Source: Subdoligranulum sp.
GTDB lineage: Bacteria; Bacillota; Clostridia; Oscillospirales; Ruminococcaceae
Reading direction: 5' to 3'
DNA length: 58,349 bases
Assembly (NCBI GenBank): GCA_014799685.1
Contig: JAAVHN010000051.1
Span: 1 to 58,349 of the forward strand
Shown here: positions 6,719 to 14,884 of the stretch, piece after piece
Numbering within the stretch: the stretch's first letter is position 1
Layout of the letters: each line of letters starts with the position of its first letter
Translations under genes and position numbers: made by a program
Notes under the pieces: model-generated
The model's database searches: none
What the model saw: the letters and a program-made list of their open reading frames with translations, nothing else
Told to the model about the DNA's origin: nothing

Positions 6719-7097
6719 GATAAAACCTCTTTTCCTTTATTTTATCCACTTCATAAAAAGTGTTCTCAAAGTGTTATAAAAATATCATACCATAACGCGC
6801 CGCTGCGCGCAAGTGTCCGGCCCGTGCAAAAAGCGGCCGAAAGCGGCGGGAAAGCGGAAAAAAGCACTTTCGAAAAGGGCAAAGCACCGCTTTGCGCAAA
6901 AGGCGGACATCTCCCTGCGCAAAAGGCAGCACGGCCCGCGCAAAAAGCAAAGCGGCGATACCCCTCGGGGGCTTCTTGTATCCGGCATGGGTTTTGCCTA
7001 TACTATTTCTAAAGATTGCAAAAGGCTGCGAAGGGCTGCAAATACAATATGCACCGGCTGCGTGCAGTCAATTCAGGAAAACGGGGAATCGAAAAAG
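6719..7097. other. intergenic region between divergent hydrogenase and transporter genes
   Basis: No convincing gene. It holds a minus-strand promoter for the hydrogenase, four copies of a GCGCAAAAGGC/GTGCAAAAAGC-like word (near 6827, 6893, 6917 and 6938) and a short CCCCTCGGGGG hairpin near 6960. The downstream transporter has only a weak ribosome binding site (GGGG about 11 bases before its ATG). Confidence 0.5.
6784..6812 (-). promoter_or_regulatory. candidate promoter of the hydrogenase gene
   Basis: TTGCGC (6812-6807) and TATGAT (6789-6784) on the minus strand are 17 bases apart, with TGG before the -10 giving an extended element. The start site would be about 60 bases upstream of the start codon. 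Confidence 0.5.
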
Positions 7098-7958
7098 ATG
7101 AATGAATTTTGGGAGTGGGCCGCGGACGCTTTGTGGGACAGCGTGCGTATGCTGCCGTTTTTGTTTGCGGCCTACTGGCTGATCGAGTATGTGGAGCAGC
7201 GCCATTCCGAGGGGGTGGAGCGCGTCCTTGCGGGCGGCGGACGTTTCGGTTTTGTGCCGGGCGCGGTGCTGGGGCTTTTGCCGCAGTGCGGCTTTTCGGC
7301 CATGGCGGCGAATTTGTACGCCAGCCGCGTCATCTCGCTGGGCACGCTGCTGGCGGTGTTCCTCGCCACCTCCGACGAGGCGGTGCCGCTGATGCTCGCG
7401 AGCCCCGGCCACTGGCGGCAGCTGGCGGCACTGCTGGGCGTGAAGCTAACGGTGGCGCTGCTGGCGGGCTTTTTGGCCGATATCGCGCTGCGCGGCCTTG
7501 TGCCGCAGAGCCTGCGCGGCGGATACCTCGGCAGCGCGCGGGAGGTGGACTGCCACGCGCACGAGGAGGACGAGGGCGTCCTCAAAGCCGCCTGCCGGCA
7601 CACGCTGCATATTTTTCTGTTTATCCTGGCGTTCAATCTCGCGCTCGGCGGGCTGGCTGCCGCCGTGGGCGAGGAGACCCTCGGCGCGTTTCTGGCCGCG
7701 GCGGGCCCATGGCAGCCGCTGGCGGCGGGGCTCATCGGCCTTATTCCAAACTGCGTATCCTCTGTGCTGCTGACACAGCTGTACCTTGCAGGGCAGCTCT
7801 CGCTGGGCGGCGTGGTGGCGGGCCTGTGCACAGGCGCGGGCGTCGGCCTTGCGGTGCTGCTGCGCGCGAACAAAAGCCGCAGGCAAAACGCCTTTATCGT
7901 GCTGCTGCTGTACCTGACCGGCACGGCGGCGGGGCTTTTGTGCGGGCTGGTTAGTTAG
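7098..7958 (+). CDS. putative manganese transporter (arsenic-efflux-like membrane protein)
   Basis: A 286-residue polytopic membrane protein belonging to the family annotated as putative manganese transporter, related to arsenic-efflux-type permeases. Two similar halves each carry a proline/cysteine hinge, GLLPQCGFSAM in the first and GLIPNCVSSVLLT in the second. The family-typical TSDEAVP follows the first, and a cytoplasmic His/Asp/Glu-rich loop (CHAHEEDEG) lies in the middle. I start it at the ATG at 7098; an upstream extension in frame lacks membrane-protein character. A manganese role is family inference; the candidate Mn2+ riboswitch 2 kb away in front of hflKC makes it more interesting. 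Confidence 0.8.
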   Translation: MNEFWEWAADALWDSVRMLPFLFAAYWLIEYVEQRHSEGVERVLAGGGRFGFVPGAVLGLLPQCGFSAMAANLYASRVISLGTLLAVFLATSDEAVPLMLASPGHWRQLAALLGVKLTVALLAGFLADIALRGLVPQSLRGGYLGSAREVDCHAHEEDEGVLKAACRHTLHIFLFILAFNLALGGLAAAVGEETLGAFLAAAGPWQPLAAGLIGLIPNCVSSVLLTQLYLAGQLSLGGVVAGLCTGAGVGLAVLLRANKSRRQNAFIVLLLYLTGTAAGLLCGLVS

Positions 7959-8079
7959 GGGCTTTCATTTGGCTTTCAGCGGTGCGGCCCGCCGGGCGGA
8001 AGAAACATTTCCCCGCCCGGCAGATGGGCGTTCCCCGGGCGGCAAAGCAAACATTACCGCTATTTTTGCCCGATTTGGC

Positions 8080-8244
8080 GCGGATGTGCCACGGAAATCA
8101 ATTTTTAAGGAAGCGGAAATTTCCAGCCAGTTTATATGGCAAAAATATCCATGATATAAGATGATTTTCGACCTTTACAACGCACGAATGGGTGAAAATG
8201 GAAATAGCTGGAAACAAAATTGATTTCCGTGCGGATGTGCCACG
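8080..8244. repeat. compound repeat: 14-bp direct plus 16-bp inverted
   Basis: GCGGATGTGCCACG occurs at 8080-8093 and 8231-8244. Overlapping these, CACGGAAATCAATTTT (8090-8105) is repeated exactly inverted at 8216-8231. The right copy ends six bases before the -35 element of the M23 gene. The pattern could be a pair of regulator binding sites or a small non-coding mobile element. Confidence 0.7.
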
Positions 8245-8249
8245 AAAGG

Positions 8250-8278
8250 GTGACATTCGCAAAAAAATGTGGTATACT
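8250..8278 (+). promoter_or_regulatory. promoter of the first M23 peptidase gene
   Basis: GTGACA (8250-8255) and TATACT (8273-8278) with a 17-base spacer. It lies immediately downstream of the right copy of the GCGGATGTGCCACG repeat. Confidence 0.6.
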
Positions 8279-8397
8279 GTTCCCAAAGCATTTCAAAAGC
8301 TGCGCAAAGCGGCGCAGCGCCGCAGACGCCTTGCCGGGGATCTGACGGCGCGGGAAGCTTTGAACGATGCACAACACGGCAAAAGGGGGGCTTCCGG

Positions 8398-9711
8398 ATG
8401 CGTGTTTTGAAAAAAATACTTCTTTGGCTGCTGCTGGTGGCCGTGCTGACGGCTTTGATCGTGGGCGGCGCGGTGGCGTGGTCGTACCACAATACCGACG
8501 CGGCCGCGTTCGAGCCGCCCGTGGTGAACGTGGGCGGCCAGAGCCTTGCCGTCAATGGATATACCTGGAACGTCCCGGTGATGGGCGGCCTTCTTTATAA
8601 AAGCAGCGAAGCGCCCGCGACGCTGCAGGCGCAGGAGCTCGGCGTCTGGGATCAGGCTTCACTGGAGATCACAATGCCCGGCGGCGGCTGCCGTGCGCAC
8701 ATGGTGGTGAAGGACGCGAACGGCGGGGTTTTGCTGGATGCCAACAACGAGACAAAGCTGACGCTGGAATTCCCCGCGAACGGCCGGTATACGTTGGAGG
8801 CAGAGGTGGCTGTGCCGCAGGCCGACCGCCGCGCGCCCGGCCAGTCGGCCGGAGGCTACGGCTCGTTCCGGTACACGGCGCGCATCGACGTAAATGTGGA
8901 GCCGAAATTGGAATTTTCCGCCGTAAAGGTGGAGCAGGGATCGGTAATCACCGTGCTGCTCACCGGCTTTTTGGACGGGCTGGAGCCCGTGATCGAAAAC
9001 GATTTAAGCCTTGCGCAGTTCTGCGATGTGCCCGGCGGCAAGGCCGCGTTCATCGGCGTGCACTACAACCGTGAGCCGGGCACGTATAACATCCATGTCG
9101 CCTGCGGCAGCATCGACGTGACGCAGGAGGTCACCGTTGTGCACCGGGATTTCCCAAGGCAGGATCTGTGGATCGACCTCAGCGGCTCGAACGGCGAGGC
9201 GAGCAGCGCGGGCGCCAACGCGCAGTGGCGCGATGCGATCTATCCGCTCTACGAGCTGGCGGATGCCGAGATCTACTGGGAGGGCACGTTCGTGCGCCCG
9301 TGTGAGGCGACGGCGAAGAACACCGAGTACGGCCTGTTCCGCTACACGAACGGCTCGCCGTATCCGGAGCGCCACGCGGGCATCGATTACGACTGCGATC
9401 TGGGCGACGCCGTCTGGTCTCCCGCGCGCGGCCGCGTCGTCTATGCGGATTACCTGCTGGCGACGGGCAACACCGTTGTGGTGGAGCACGGCGGGGGACT
9501 CAAGAGCTTTTTCTTCCACCTCGATTCCCTCGCCTGCGCGCAGGGCGATTTTGTCGAGCAGGAGCAGGTGGTGGGCTACGCGGGCACGACGGGCTATTCC
9601 ACCGGCCCGCACCTGCATTATGAGGCGCGCATCGGCAACCAGAGCGTAGACCCGGAGCAGCTGTTCGGCGGCACCAGCGGGCTGTATTTTGCCACGAAGC
9701 GCCGCAGCTGA
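8398..9711 (+). CDS. membrane-anchored M23 (LytM-type) metallopeptidase
   Basis: M23 proteins cut peptidoglycan cross-links or act as activators of amidases. This 437-residue protein begins with a signal-anchor helix (about residues 7-29), followed by roughly 280 residues of beta-rich extracellular sequence, then the LytM domain. The zinc site motifs are visible as ERHAGIDYD (His near 325) and PHLHYEAR (near 405), so the catalytic HxxxD/HxH set is present. The ATG at 8398 follows AAAGGGGGG at 7 bases. The next gene is a second M23 protein of different architecture, separated by a terminator-like hairpin. Confidence 0.85.
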   Translation: MRVLKKILLWLLLVAVLTALIVGGAVAWSYHNTDAAAFEPPVVNVGGQSLAVNGYTWNVPVMGGLLYKSSEAPATLQAQELGVWDQASLEITMPGGGCRAHMVVKDANGGVLLDANNETKLTLEFPANGRYTLEAEVAVPQADRRAPGQSAGGYGSFRYTARIDVNVEPKLEFSAVKVEQGSVITVLLTGFLDGLEPVIENDLSLAQFCDVPGGKAAFIGVHYNREPGTYNIHVACGSIDVTQEVTVVHRDFPRQDLWIDLSGSNGEASSAGANAQWRDAIYPLYELADAEIYWEGTFVRPCEATAKNTEYGLFRYTNGSPYPERHAGIDYDCDLGDAVWSPARGRVVYADYLLATGNTVVVEHGGGLKSFFFHLDSLACAQGDFVEQEQVVGYAGTTGYSTGPHLHYEARIGNQSVDPEQLFGGTSGLYFATKRRS

Positions 9712-9732
9712 AAAAGTGTGCAGCATGATCGG

Positions 9733-9757
9733 GGCGCGGCGTTCACGCCGCTTTTGT
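9733..9757 (+). terminator. weak terminator-like hairpin
   Basis: GCGGCG-TTCA-CGCCGC followed by TTTTG lies between the two M23 genes; the stem is short but perfect. Confidence 0.5.
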
Positions 9758-9814
9758 CCGGAGCTTACCGGAAGAATATTTTTGTTTTCCCTTTTAAAAT
9801 AAGGAGATCACCGG

Positions 9815-11515
9815 ATGGAACCAACCAAGCAAACGCCCGTCATTCCGCCCGTCGAGGAGGAAGACGTGTCGTTTATCACAGAAGAAGAAATTACCAGGAT
9901 CCGCAGCCGCGTCAAAAAGACGCCCACCGTCATCAGTATGACGCAGGAATTTGTGGTGCAGCTGCAGCGCGCCCGGAATGAGGCGGCGGTGCCCACCCCG
10001 GGCGGAAAGCTGCCGGTTCGCGCCGTGTACAACGCCTTCGGGCAGCTGCTGTATCTGATTGGCACCCAGACGGAATACGCCTTTATCCGTCTGGTGCGCG
10101 CGGCCCGCGGCGCCTTTGCGCTGTCCCTGCGCGCGGCCGCGGCGCTGGTGCGCTTTGTCTGCGGCCCCCTGTGGGCGCTGTTCACCAGTATCTGGAACGA
10201 TGTAACGGCCCCGATCCGCTATTTTGCGGGCGGCGTGAACAATATGCGCGAGGCGGCCGAAGCCGGAGCGCCCAAAGACGGCCGCGGTGGCCGGGCGCGC
10301 GGCAGGATCAGCCGGCGAACCTATCGGAAAATGCTCTTTGGCGCGCTGAGCTATCTGCTGCCCGTGGGCGCGCTGATCGTGTTCGGCTTTACGGTGCGGG
10401 AGATGCTGGGGGCGAATTTCTCGCTCGGCGTCAGCTACAACGACAATGTGTTTTTCATTGAGAATGAAGGCGTGTGGGATTCCGCCGAAAAGATGGTGCA
10501 GGAGCGCGTGATGGCCTCGATGGGCTCGTCGATAGACTGGAATTCGCATCCGGCTTTTGAGCTGCGCATCGTCGACCCTGCCGCGCGCACCGGCGCGAGC
10601 GAGCTGGCCGACCGCATCATCTCGGCCTCGTCGGATCAGATTATGCAGGCCGTGGGCGTGCGCGTGAACGGGGAGTTAGTGAGCATCGTGGAGGACGGCC
10701 GCGCCGTGCAGCAGCTGCTGGACGACACCATCGCCGGCTACACGGACGGCACACACGAGCGCGTGGAGTATGTGCACAGCATCGACCAGGTGCCCGGCAT
10801 TTACTTTACCAATTCCGTGCAGGATACCACGATGGCGCTGCAGTCGCTGGTATACGGCGGCGTGCTGAGCGTGCGCGTGATCGATTTGATCGAGTACGAC
10901 GAGCCGCTTGCCTACACCACCGAGGAGCAGGAATCCGACCAGTATTACGAGGGCACGCGCCGCGTCACGCAGCGTGGACAGGACGGCGTGCAGCACGTGG
11001 TGGCTGAACAGACGAGCGTGGACGGCGATGTCGTCTCCGTCGTTCCCATTCAGTGGATGGTTACTGTCGAGATGCAGCCGGAGATCATCACCGTCGGCAC
11101 AAAGCAGGTGCCCTACAGCTATGCCACCGCCGAGGGCGGCACGGTGGTGGGTTCGGGCTCGATGATCTTCCCGGTGCCGGAACTCAGCTATATCACAACG
11201 CGCTTTGGCGGACACCGCGGCATCGACCTCTGCGCGCCGGCGGGATCGCCCATTCTGGCGGCCGATTCCGGCGTGGTGGTGGAGGCCGGCTGGCACGGCA
11301 GCTTCGGCAACTATATCCTCATCGACCACGGCAACGGCTACACCACGCGCTACGCGCACTGCACCGACCTGCTGGTGGGCGTGGGAACGCCTGTCGCGCG
11401 CGGCCAGATGATCGCCACCGTGGGCAGCACGGGCTATTCCACGGGTAATCACTGCCATTTCGAGGTGGCTGTCAACGGCGCCCTCACCGACCCGGCGCCC
11501 TATATCGGCGCGTAA
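9815..11515 (+). CDS. M23 metallopeptidase with G5 domain
   Basis: A 566-residue protein in the layout seen in many clostridial peptidoglycan hydrolases: a long cytoplasmic N-terminal part, one membrane helix (about residues 172-193), an extracellular stalk, a G5 domain (about 360-435, with QYYEGTRRVTQRGQDG and the TKQVPYS end) and a C-terminal LytM domain. The zinc motifs are GGHRGIDLCAPAG (about 465) and NHCHFEVAVNG (about 545). G5 domains bind cell-wall glycans. The start follows AAGGAG at 8 bases. It probably works with the upstream M23 protein in wall remodelling. Confidence 0.87.
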   Translation: MEPTKQTPVIPPVEEEDVSFITEEEITRIRSRVKKTPTVISMTQEFVVQLQRARNEAAVPTPGGKLPVRAVYNAFGQLLYLIGTQTEYAFIRLVRAARGAFALSLRAAAALVRFVCGPLWALFTSIWNDVTAPIRYFAGGVNNMREAAEAGAPKDGRGGRARGRISRRTYRKMLFGALSYLLPVGALIVFGFTVREMLGANFSLGVSYNDNVFFIENEGVWDSAEKMVQERVMASMGSSIDWNSHPAFELRIVDPAARTGASELADRIISASSDQIMQAVGVRVNGELVSIVEDGRAVQQLLDDTIAGYTDGTHERVEYVHSIDQVPGIYFTNSVQDTTMALQSLVYGGVLSVRVIDLIEYDEPLAYTTEEQESDQYYEGTRRVTQRGQDGVQHVVAEQTSVDGDVVSVVPIQWMVTVEMQPEIITVGTKQVPYSYATAEGGTVVGSGSMIFPVPELSYITTRFGGHRGIDLCAPAGSPILAADSGVVVEAGWHGSFGNYILIDHGNGYTTRYAHCTDLLVGVGTPVARGQMIATVGSTGYSTGNHCHFEVAVNGALTDPAPYIGA

Positions 11516-11719
11516 AGCGGCGTGATATTTTGCAGGCCCGGTCTTTGCGGATCGGCTTTTGCAGCCCGGATATTGTGCCGCGGCCTCTGCGCCCGCTTTT
11601 TCGCTGGGCAGCTGCTGGGTAAGGGCATTGTGCCGCAGCGCGGCTTCTGCCCTGTATTTTCCGGCGCGTAGAGCGGTTCTGTGTATTTGCGGTTTGGCAA
11701 CCAATTGTAATTGTAAAAA

Positions 11720-11760
11720 GGAGGCGCCTGGCGGGCAGAGCCTGCCGGGCGCGCTTTTCG
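11720..11760 (+). terminator. terminator-like GC-rich hairpin
   Basis: GCGCC-GG-GGCAG pairs imperfectly with CTGCC-GGGCGC and is followed by GCTTTTC. It lies about 200 bases after the G5-M23 gene. The remaining 11516-11790 interval holds no supported gene. Confidence 0.45.
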
Positions 11761-11804
11761 GAAGTTTGTTTTTGCAATTTTCATTTTATGAGGAGGGATC
11801 TTGT

Positions 11805-12116
11805 GTGATCGGATGGATCATCCTGGCGCTGCTGGCGGCTTTGTGTGCGGTGGTGCTGGTGCGCACGGCGCTTTTCAGGCCCGCGCCCGGGCAGGCGGCG
11901 CAGCCCGAACCCGTTTCGGTGGACGGCGCGGGTGCGGCCGAACACCTGGCGCAGCTGGTGCGCTTTGCGACGGTATCGTCCTACAACGAGGCGGAATTTG
12001 ACGAAGCGGTCTTCGAGGCGTTCCGCCAGAAGCTGCGCGAGCTGTATCCGCGCGCACATGCGGCGCCGGCCGGTATTGGAAGGTCTCCAATTCGGTTCTA
12101 TATTTATACTATATAG
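11805..12116 (+). pseudogene. truncated M20 family peptidase
   Basis: A GTG start after AGGAGG (11791-11796) opens a signal-anchor helix (IGWIILALLAALCAVVLV) and then a segment, HLAQLVRFATVSSYNEAEF, matching the start of M20 carboxypeptidase-like enzymes of the PM20D1 type. Homology ends near codon 86 and the frame stops at 12116 after 103 codons; intact enzymes have about 450-500. All metal-binding residues are missing. The sequence turns AT-rich from about 12080, marking a deletion or insertion junction. It may still be expressed as a short membrane peptide but cannot be an active peptidase. Confidence 0.7.
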
Positions 12117-12270
12117 TCGGCGGAAGATATCCGGGAAAATTACAGGTGCGCCGCCCGGAATGGTTGTATCGCTCATACAAAATTAGATTTGGAACAATCA
12201 AAAGGTTTATTCCTGTTTTTAACAACCGGTATAAAATAAATTATTTATTACTTTAAGGAGGAAGATTCCA

Positions 12271-13506
12271 ATGAATCCTGAACTGATCCAGCAATACGCT
12301 GAATTTGCCGTAAAGATCGGCGTGAATCCCCAGCCGGGGCAGACACTGCTGATTCAGGCACCCATCGAGGGCGCCGTGTTCGCGCGCGCGTGCGCCGAGG
12401 CTGGCTACCGTGCCGGCGCGAAGGAGGTCGTGGTGCATTACATCGACGAAAAGCTTTCGCGCATCAAGATGGAGCACACCGCCGTGGAGGTACTGGAGGA
12501 CGTAAAGCCGTGGGTCGAGCGCAGCAAGTTGGATTATGTGCAGAGCGAGGGCGGCGCGTGCGTGCTGAACATCGTCGCGAGCGACCCCGAGGTCTACAAG
12601 GGCCTGGATGCGGAGAAGGTGGGCCGTGCCCGGCAGGCGCTGCTGAAAGCCCAGAGGGAATGGCGCAGCTATACGATGAATGATAAGATCCAGTGGAGCA
12701 TCGTCGCCATCCCCAGCCCCGCGTGGGCGGGCAAGGTGTTCCCCGGCCTGCCCGAAGACGAGGCGATGGAAAAGCTGTGGGACGCCATCTTCGATGTGTG
12801 CCGCGTGAAGGGCGGCAACGTGGTGTTCGAGTGGCAGGAGCATGTGAAACGCATGTGCGCCCGGCGCGACCACATGAACGAGCTGCAGTTGGAGAGCGTG
12901 CGCCTGCAGAGCGCGAACGGCACCGATCTCGTCGTCGGCCTGGCCGAGGGCGCCGTGTGGGAGGGTGCAAACAGCCACACGCCCGAGGGGTATGAGTTCA
13001 TTGCGAACATCCCCACCGAGGAGGTGTTCACCGCGCCGCACCGCCTGCGTGTAAACGGCGTGGTAAAGAGCACAAAGCCCTATGTGTACAACGGCAACCT
13101 GATCGAGGATTTCTCGGTGACATTCCGGGACGGCAAGGTGGTGGAGCATTCCGCACGCGTCGGCGAGGCGCTGCTGGGCCAGCTGCTGGATACCGACGAG
13201 GGCGCGCGCCACATCGGCGAGATCGCGCTGGTGCCCGCGTCCAGCCCCATCAACCGGCGGAACCTGCTGTTCTACAACACGCTGTTTGACGAAAACGCCG
13301 CCTGCCATATCGCGTTTGGCCGGGGCTATCCCGGCACCGTGACAGGCGGTACGGCGATGACGACGGATCAGCTGCTGGAAAAAGGCGTGAACGACAGCCT
13401 CATTCACGAGGACGTGATGGTGGGCGCGCCCGATATGACGATCACCGGCACCACCAAAACCGGCGAGACGGTGAAGATCTTCGAAAACGGCGAGTGGGCG
13501 TTTTGA
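12271..13506 (+). CDS. M29 family aminopeptidase (AmpS/PepS-like)
   Basis: M29 thermophilic-type metallo-aminopeptidases remove N-terminal residues from peptides using two metal ions. This 411-residue protein is full length and collinear with PepS/AmpS. Metal-ligand motifs are visible near the end: HIGEIALVP, then CHIAFGRGYPG, and HEDVMVGAPDM. The start follows AAGGAGG at 8 bases. It lies just after the truncated M20 gene and an AT-rich stretch, with no other peptidase genes adjacent, so a housekeeping role in peptide turnover is most likely. Confidence 0.93.
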   Translation: MNPELIQQYAEFAVKIGVNPQPGQTLLIQAPIEGAVFARACAEAGYRAGAKEVVVHYIDEKLSRIKMEHTAVEVLEDVKPWVERSKLDYVQSEGGACVLNIVASDPEVYKGLDAEKVGRARQALLKAQREWRSYTMNDKIQWSIVAIPSPAWAGKVFPGLPEDEAMEKLWDAIFDVCRVKGGNVVFEWQEHVKRMCARRDHMNELQLESVRLQSANGTDLVVGLAEGAVWEGANSHTPEGYEFIANIPTEEVFTAPHRLRVNGVVKSTKPYVYNGNLIEDFSVTFRDGKVVEHSARVGEALLGQLLDTDEGARHIGEIALVPASSPINRRNLLFYNTLFDENAACHIAFGRGYPGTVTGGTAMTTDQLLEKGVNDSLIHEDVMVGAPDMTITGTTKTGETVKIFENGEWAF

Positions 13507-13837
13507 GGGAAGCGTTCAGCGTGCAGCGCTTCGTTTAGAGAGATGTATTATTTGAAGCTTAGGGTGCGGCGCCTCGTTCCGAATGCAGCGTTTCGCGTGT
13601 AACGTTTGGGGCACGGCGTTCGTTTCGAGAAGAGAATGTGCAAAAATAACATCCGCCGAAAACGGCCCGGTTTGGGCACGGCTTCGGCGGGTGTTTTTTG
13701 TATGTTTTTGTGGTGCGTCTTCACGATTTCTGCGTTTTTCATATAATAAACAGTGTAGAACAAAAGCGATCTCAAACATTTATCTTGCAGTCATGAGCTG
13801 GTTGTGACATAATAATCCCACAAAGGGGGTTGTTAAT
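13507..13837. other. intergenic region with a repeated terminator
   Basis: No gene is supported. After a degenerate stretch with several GCGTTTCG/GCGTTCG-like words, it contains the left copy of a 43-bp repeat that is also a terminator hairpin, then an A/T-rich approach to the toxin-antitoxin module. Confidence 0.6.
13653..13700 (+). terminator. terminator hairpin, left copy of a 43-bp repeat
   Basis: CCGCCGAA (13653-13660) pairs with TTCGGCGG (13683-13690), followed by GTGTTTTTTG. The bases 13653-13695 are identical to 14801-14843 in the same orientation. It terminates transcription from the aminopeptidase side. Confidence 0.75.
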
Positions 13838-14099
13838 ATGCCGCATATCATCCCGTTTCGGGACCTTAAAGATACTGCTGCCATCTCGCAAATGTGCAAT
13901 GAATCCAACGAGCCGATTTATAATCACCAAAAATGGATATGGTGAAATGGTGATCATGAGCATGAAGACCTATGAGGAAACATTGTATTTGAACAATGTT
14001 TATTCCAAGCTGGCACAGGCCGAGAATGAGATCCGCAGCCAAAATACTGTAGACGCACGTCGTTCCCTCCAAGAATTAAGAGGAAAATATGGGATATAA
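13838..14099 (+). pseudogene. frameshifted Phd/YefM-type antitoxin
   Basis: Starting after AAAGGGGG, the frame reads MPHIIPFRDLKDTAAISQMC, the usual start of a Phd/YefM antitoxin, through residue 28 (EPIY), then goes out of frame and stops at 13945. The next frame continues the protein seamlessly (ITKNGYGEMVIMSMKTYEE) to a stop at 14099. A single extra base near 13922 explains the break. Phd/YefM proteins bind their toxin and repress their own promoter. Unless ribosomal frameshifting occurs, this antitoxin is inactive. Confidence 0.8.
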
Positions 14100-14140
14100 A
14101 ATCATTGAAACAAATCAGAGCTTCCTTAAAGATATTCGGG
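14089..14140 (+). pseudogene. N-terminal stub of the cognate toxin
   Basis: An ATG overlapping the end of the broken antitoxin starts MGYKIIETNQSFLKDI, the expected beginning of a RelE/ParE-type toxin in an antitoxin-toxin pair. After about 16 codons the sequence runs into the 3' end of the oppositely oriented toxin gene and homology is lost. The module was evidently truncated when the neighbouring minus-strand module arrived or by a later deletion. Confidence 0.5.
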
Positions 14141-14440
14141 AAGATCGCTTGCGCTGTATAAAAACCGCCGTACTTCCATCACATCGCCGATCACGACATA
14201 AAATACCGTGTAGTGATGGACATAAATGCGATAATACGGATGCTTGCGGTGCCGCGATCCCGGATAGGGTTCAAGGCTTTCCGCATATTCTGCCCTTTTA
14301 TAAATAGCAGCTTCCGTATCCTCTATCAGCTGCAGAGCGGCATCGGCGTTTTCCAGCACGTCAGTAATATAGTCGGCTGCGCGCATCAGATCGCTTTGGA
14401 ACAGCTGCGTGAATTCGACTTTATACCTTTTTCTTTTCAC
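14126..14440 (-). CDS. RelE/ParE family toxin
   Basis: A 104-residue basic protein beginning KRKRYKVEFTQLFQSDL, followed by a two-helix hairpin (ADYITDVLENADAALQLIE) and a beta-rich end with HPYYRIYVHHYTVFYVV and VRRFLYSASDL. This is the fold order of RelE/ParE toxins, which either cleave mRNA on the ribosome or inhibit gyrase. The start overlaps the antitoxin stop by 20 bases, the usual coupled arrangement. It appears intact. Its 3' end meets the truncated plus-strand module. Confidence 0.85.
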   Translation of the reverse strand: MKRKRYKVEFTQLFQSDLMRAADYITDVLENADAALQLIEDTEAAIYKRAEYAESLEPYPGSRHRKHPYYRIYVHHYTVFYVVIGDVMEVRRFLYSASDLPEYL

Positions 14441-14693
14441 GAATATGCGCCCTCACGTTTCCAAAGACCTCTTCGCCCGTCAGCCTTACCGGATCGCGCT
14501 CTGCCGCGGCGTCCGCTTCATCTAATTTTGCCTCTATGGAACCGGTCAATGCGGCATATCGCTCCATGCTTAGAACGACCATGCTGCCATAGCCGTTCTT
14601 GGTCAAAAATACCGGCTGCTGCTGCTCGATGACGATGCGCTCCACCTCCGGATATTTGTTGCGAAGATCGGATACCGGCCTGATCTGCATCAT
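14421..14693 (-). CDS. Phd/YefM family antitoxin
   Basis: A 90-residue protein starting MMQIRPVSDLRNKYPEVE, with the family core PVFLTKNGYGSMVVLSMERY (about 28-47), which forms the DNA-binding dimer, and a charged toxin-wrapping tail. It is the first gene of an intact two-gene module with the downstream RelE-type toxin and is expected to repress its own promoter. Upstream lies an A/T-rich region and then the right copy of the 43-bp repeat. Confidence 0.88.
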   Translation of the reverse strand: MMQIRPVSDLRNKYPEVERIVIEQQQPVFLTKNGYGSMVVLSMERYAALTGSIEAKLDEADAAAERDPVRLTGEEVFGNVRAHIREKKKV

Positions 14694-14800
14694 GACTGAT
14701 TGCCTCCTTGTGCTAAATTTATCTTTATTTTATCATAATATTATCATATTGCAAGTGTTTTTTTGAAAGGCGAATCTAAACAAAAAGCTCTGAAAAACAC

Positions 14801-14843
14801 CCGCCGAAAACGGCCCGGTTTGGGCACGGCTTCGGCGGGTGTT
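14801..14843 (-). repeat. right copy of the 43-bp repeat, terminator-like
   Basis: Identical to 13653-13695. Here the stem extends to AACACCCGCCGAA / TTCGGCGGGTGTT and, read on the minus strand, is followed by T-rich sequence, so it can terminate mgsA transcription. The two copies flank the toxin-antitoxin island as direct repeats. Confidence 0.75.
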
Positions 14844-14884
14844 CTGCATTTTGTATTGGATTTTTGCGCAAGGCAGGCGCCGCC

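Larger units (their letters stand above)
7959..8397. other. intergenic region with paired direct and inverted repeats
   Basis: No credible gene. The region holds a GC-rich inverted repeat just after the transporter gene (near 7988-8040), then a 14-bp direct repeat and a 16-bp inverted repeat (8080-8244), and finally the promoter and ribosome binding site of the M23 peptidase gene. Confidence 0.6.

Noticed and set aside
5186-7012. A 608-codon plus-strand frame across the hydrogenase gene
   Set aside because: It is antisense to a clearly recognisable [FeFe]-hydrogenase and rich in His/Ala/Gly/Arg in the manner of GC-rich shadow frames; no family features.
6813-7097. N-terminal extension of the manganese transporter by 95 codons
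   Set aside because: The extension is Lys/Arg-rich low-complexity sequence without membrane character; conserved protein begins at the Met at 7098.
11516-11790. A possible small gene between the G5-M23 gene and the truncated M20 gene
   Set aside because: Frames there have no ribosome binding site or family resemblance; the interval ends in a terminator-like hairpin.
13653-14843. The two 43-bp repeats as a CRISPR array
   Set aside because: Only two copies 1.1 kb apart with genes between them; both fold as terminators.
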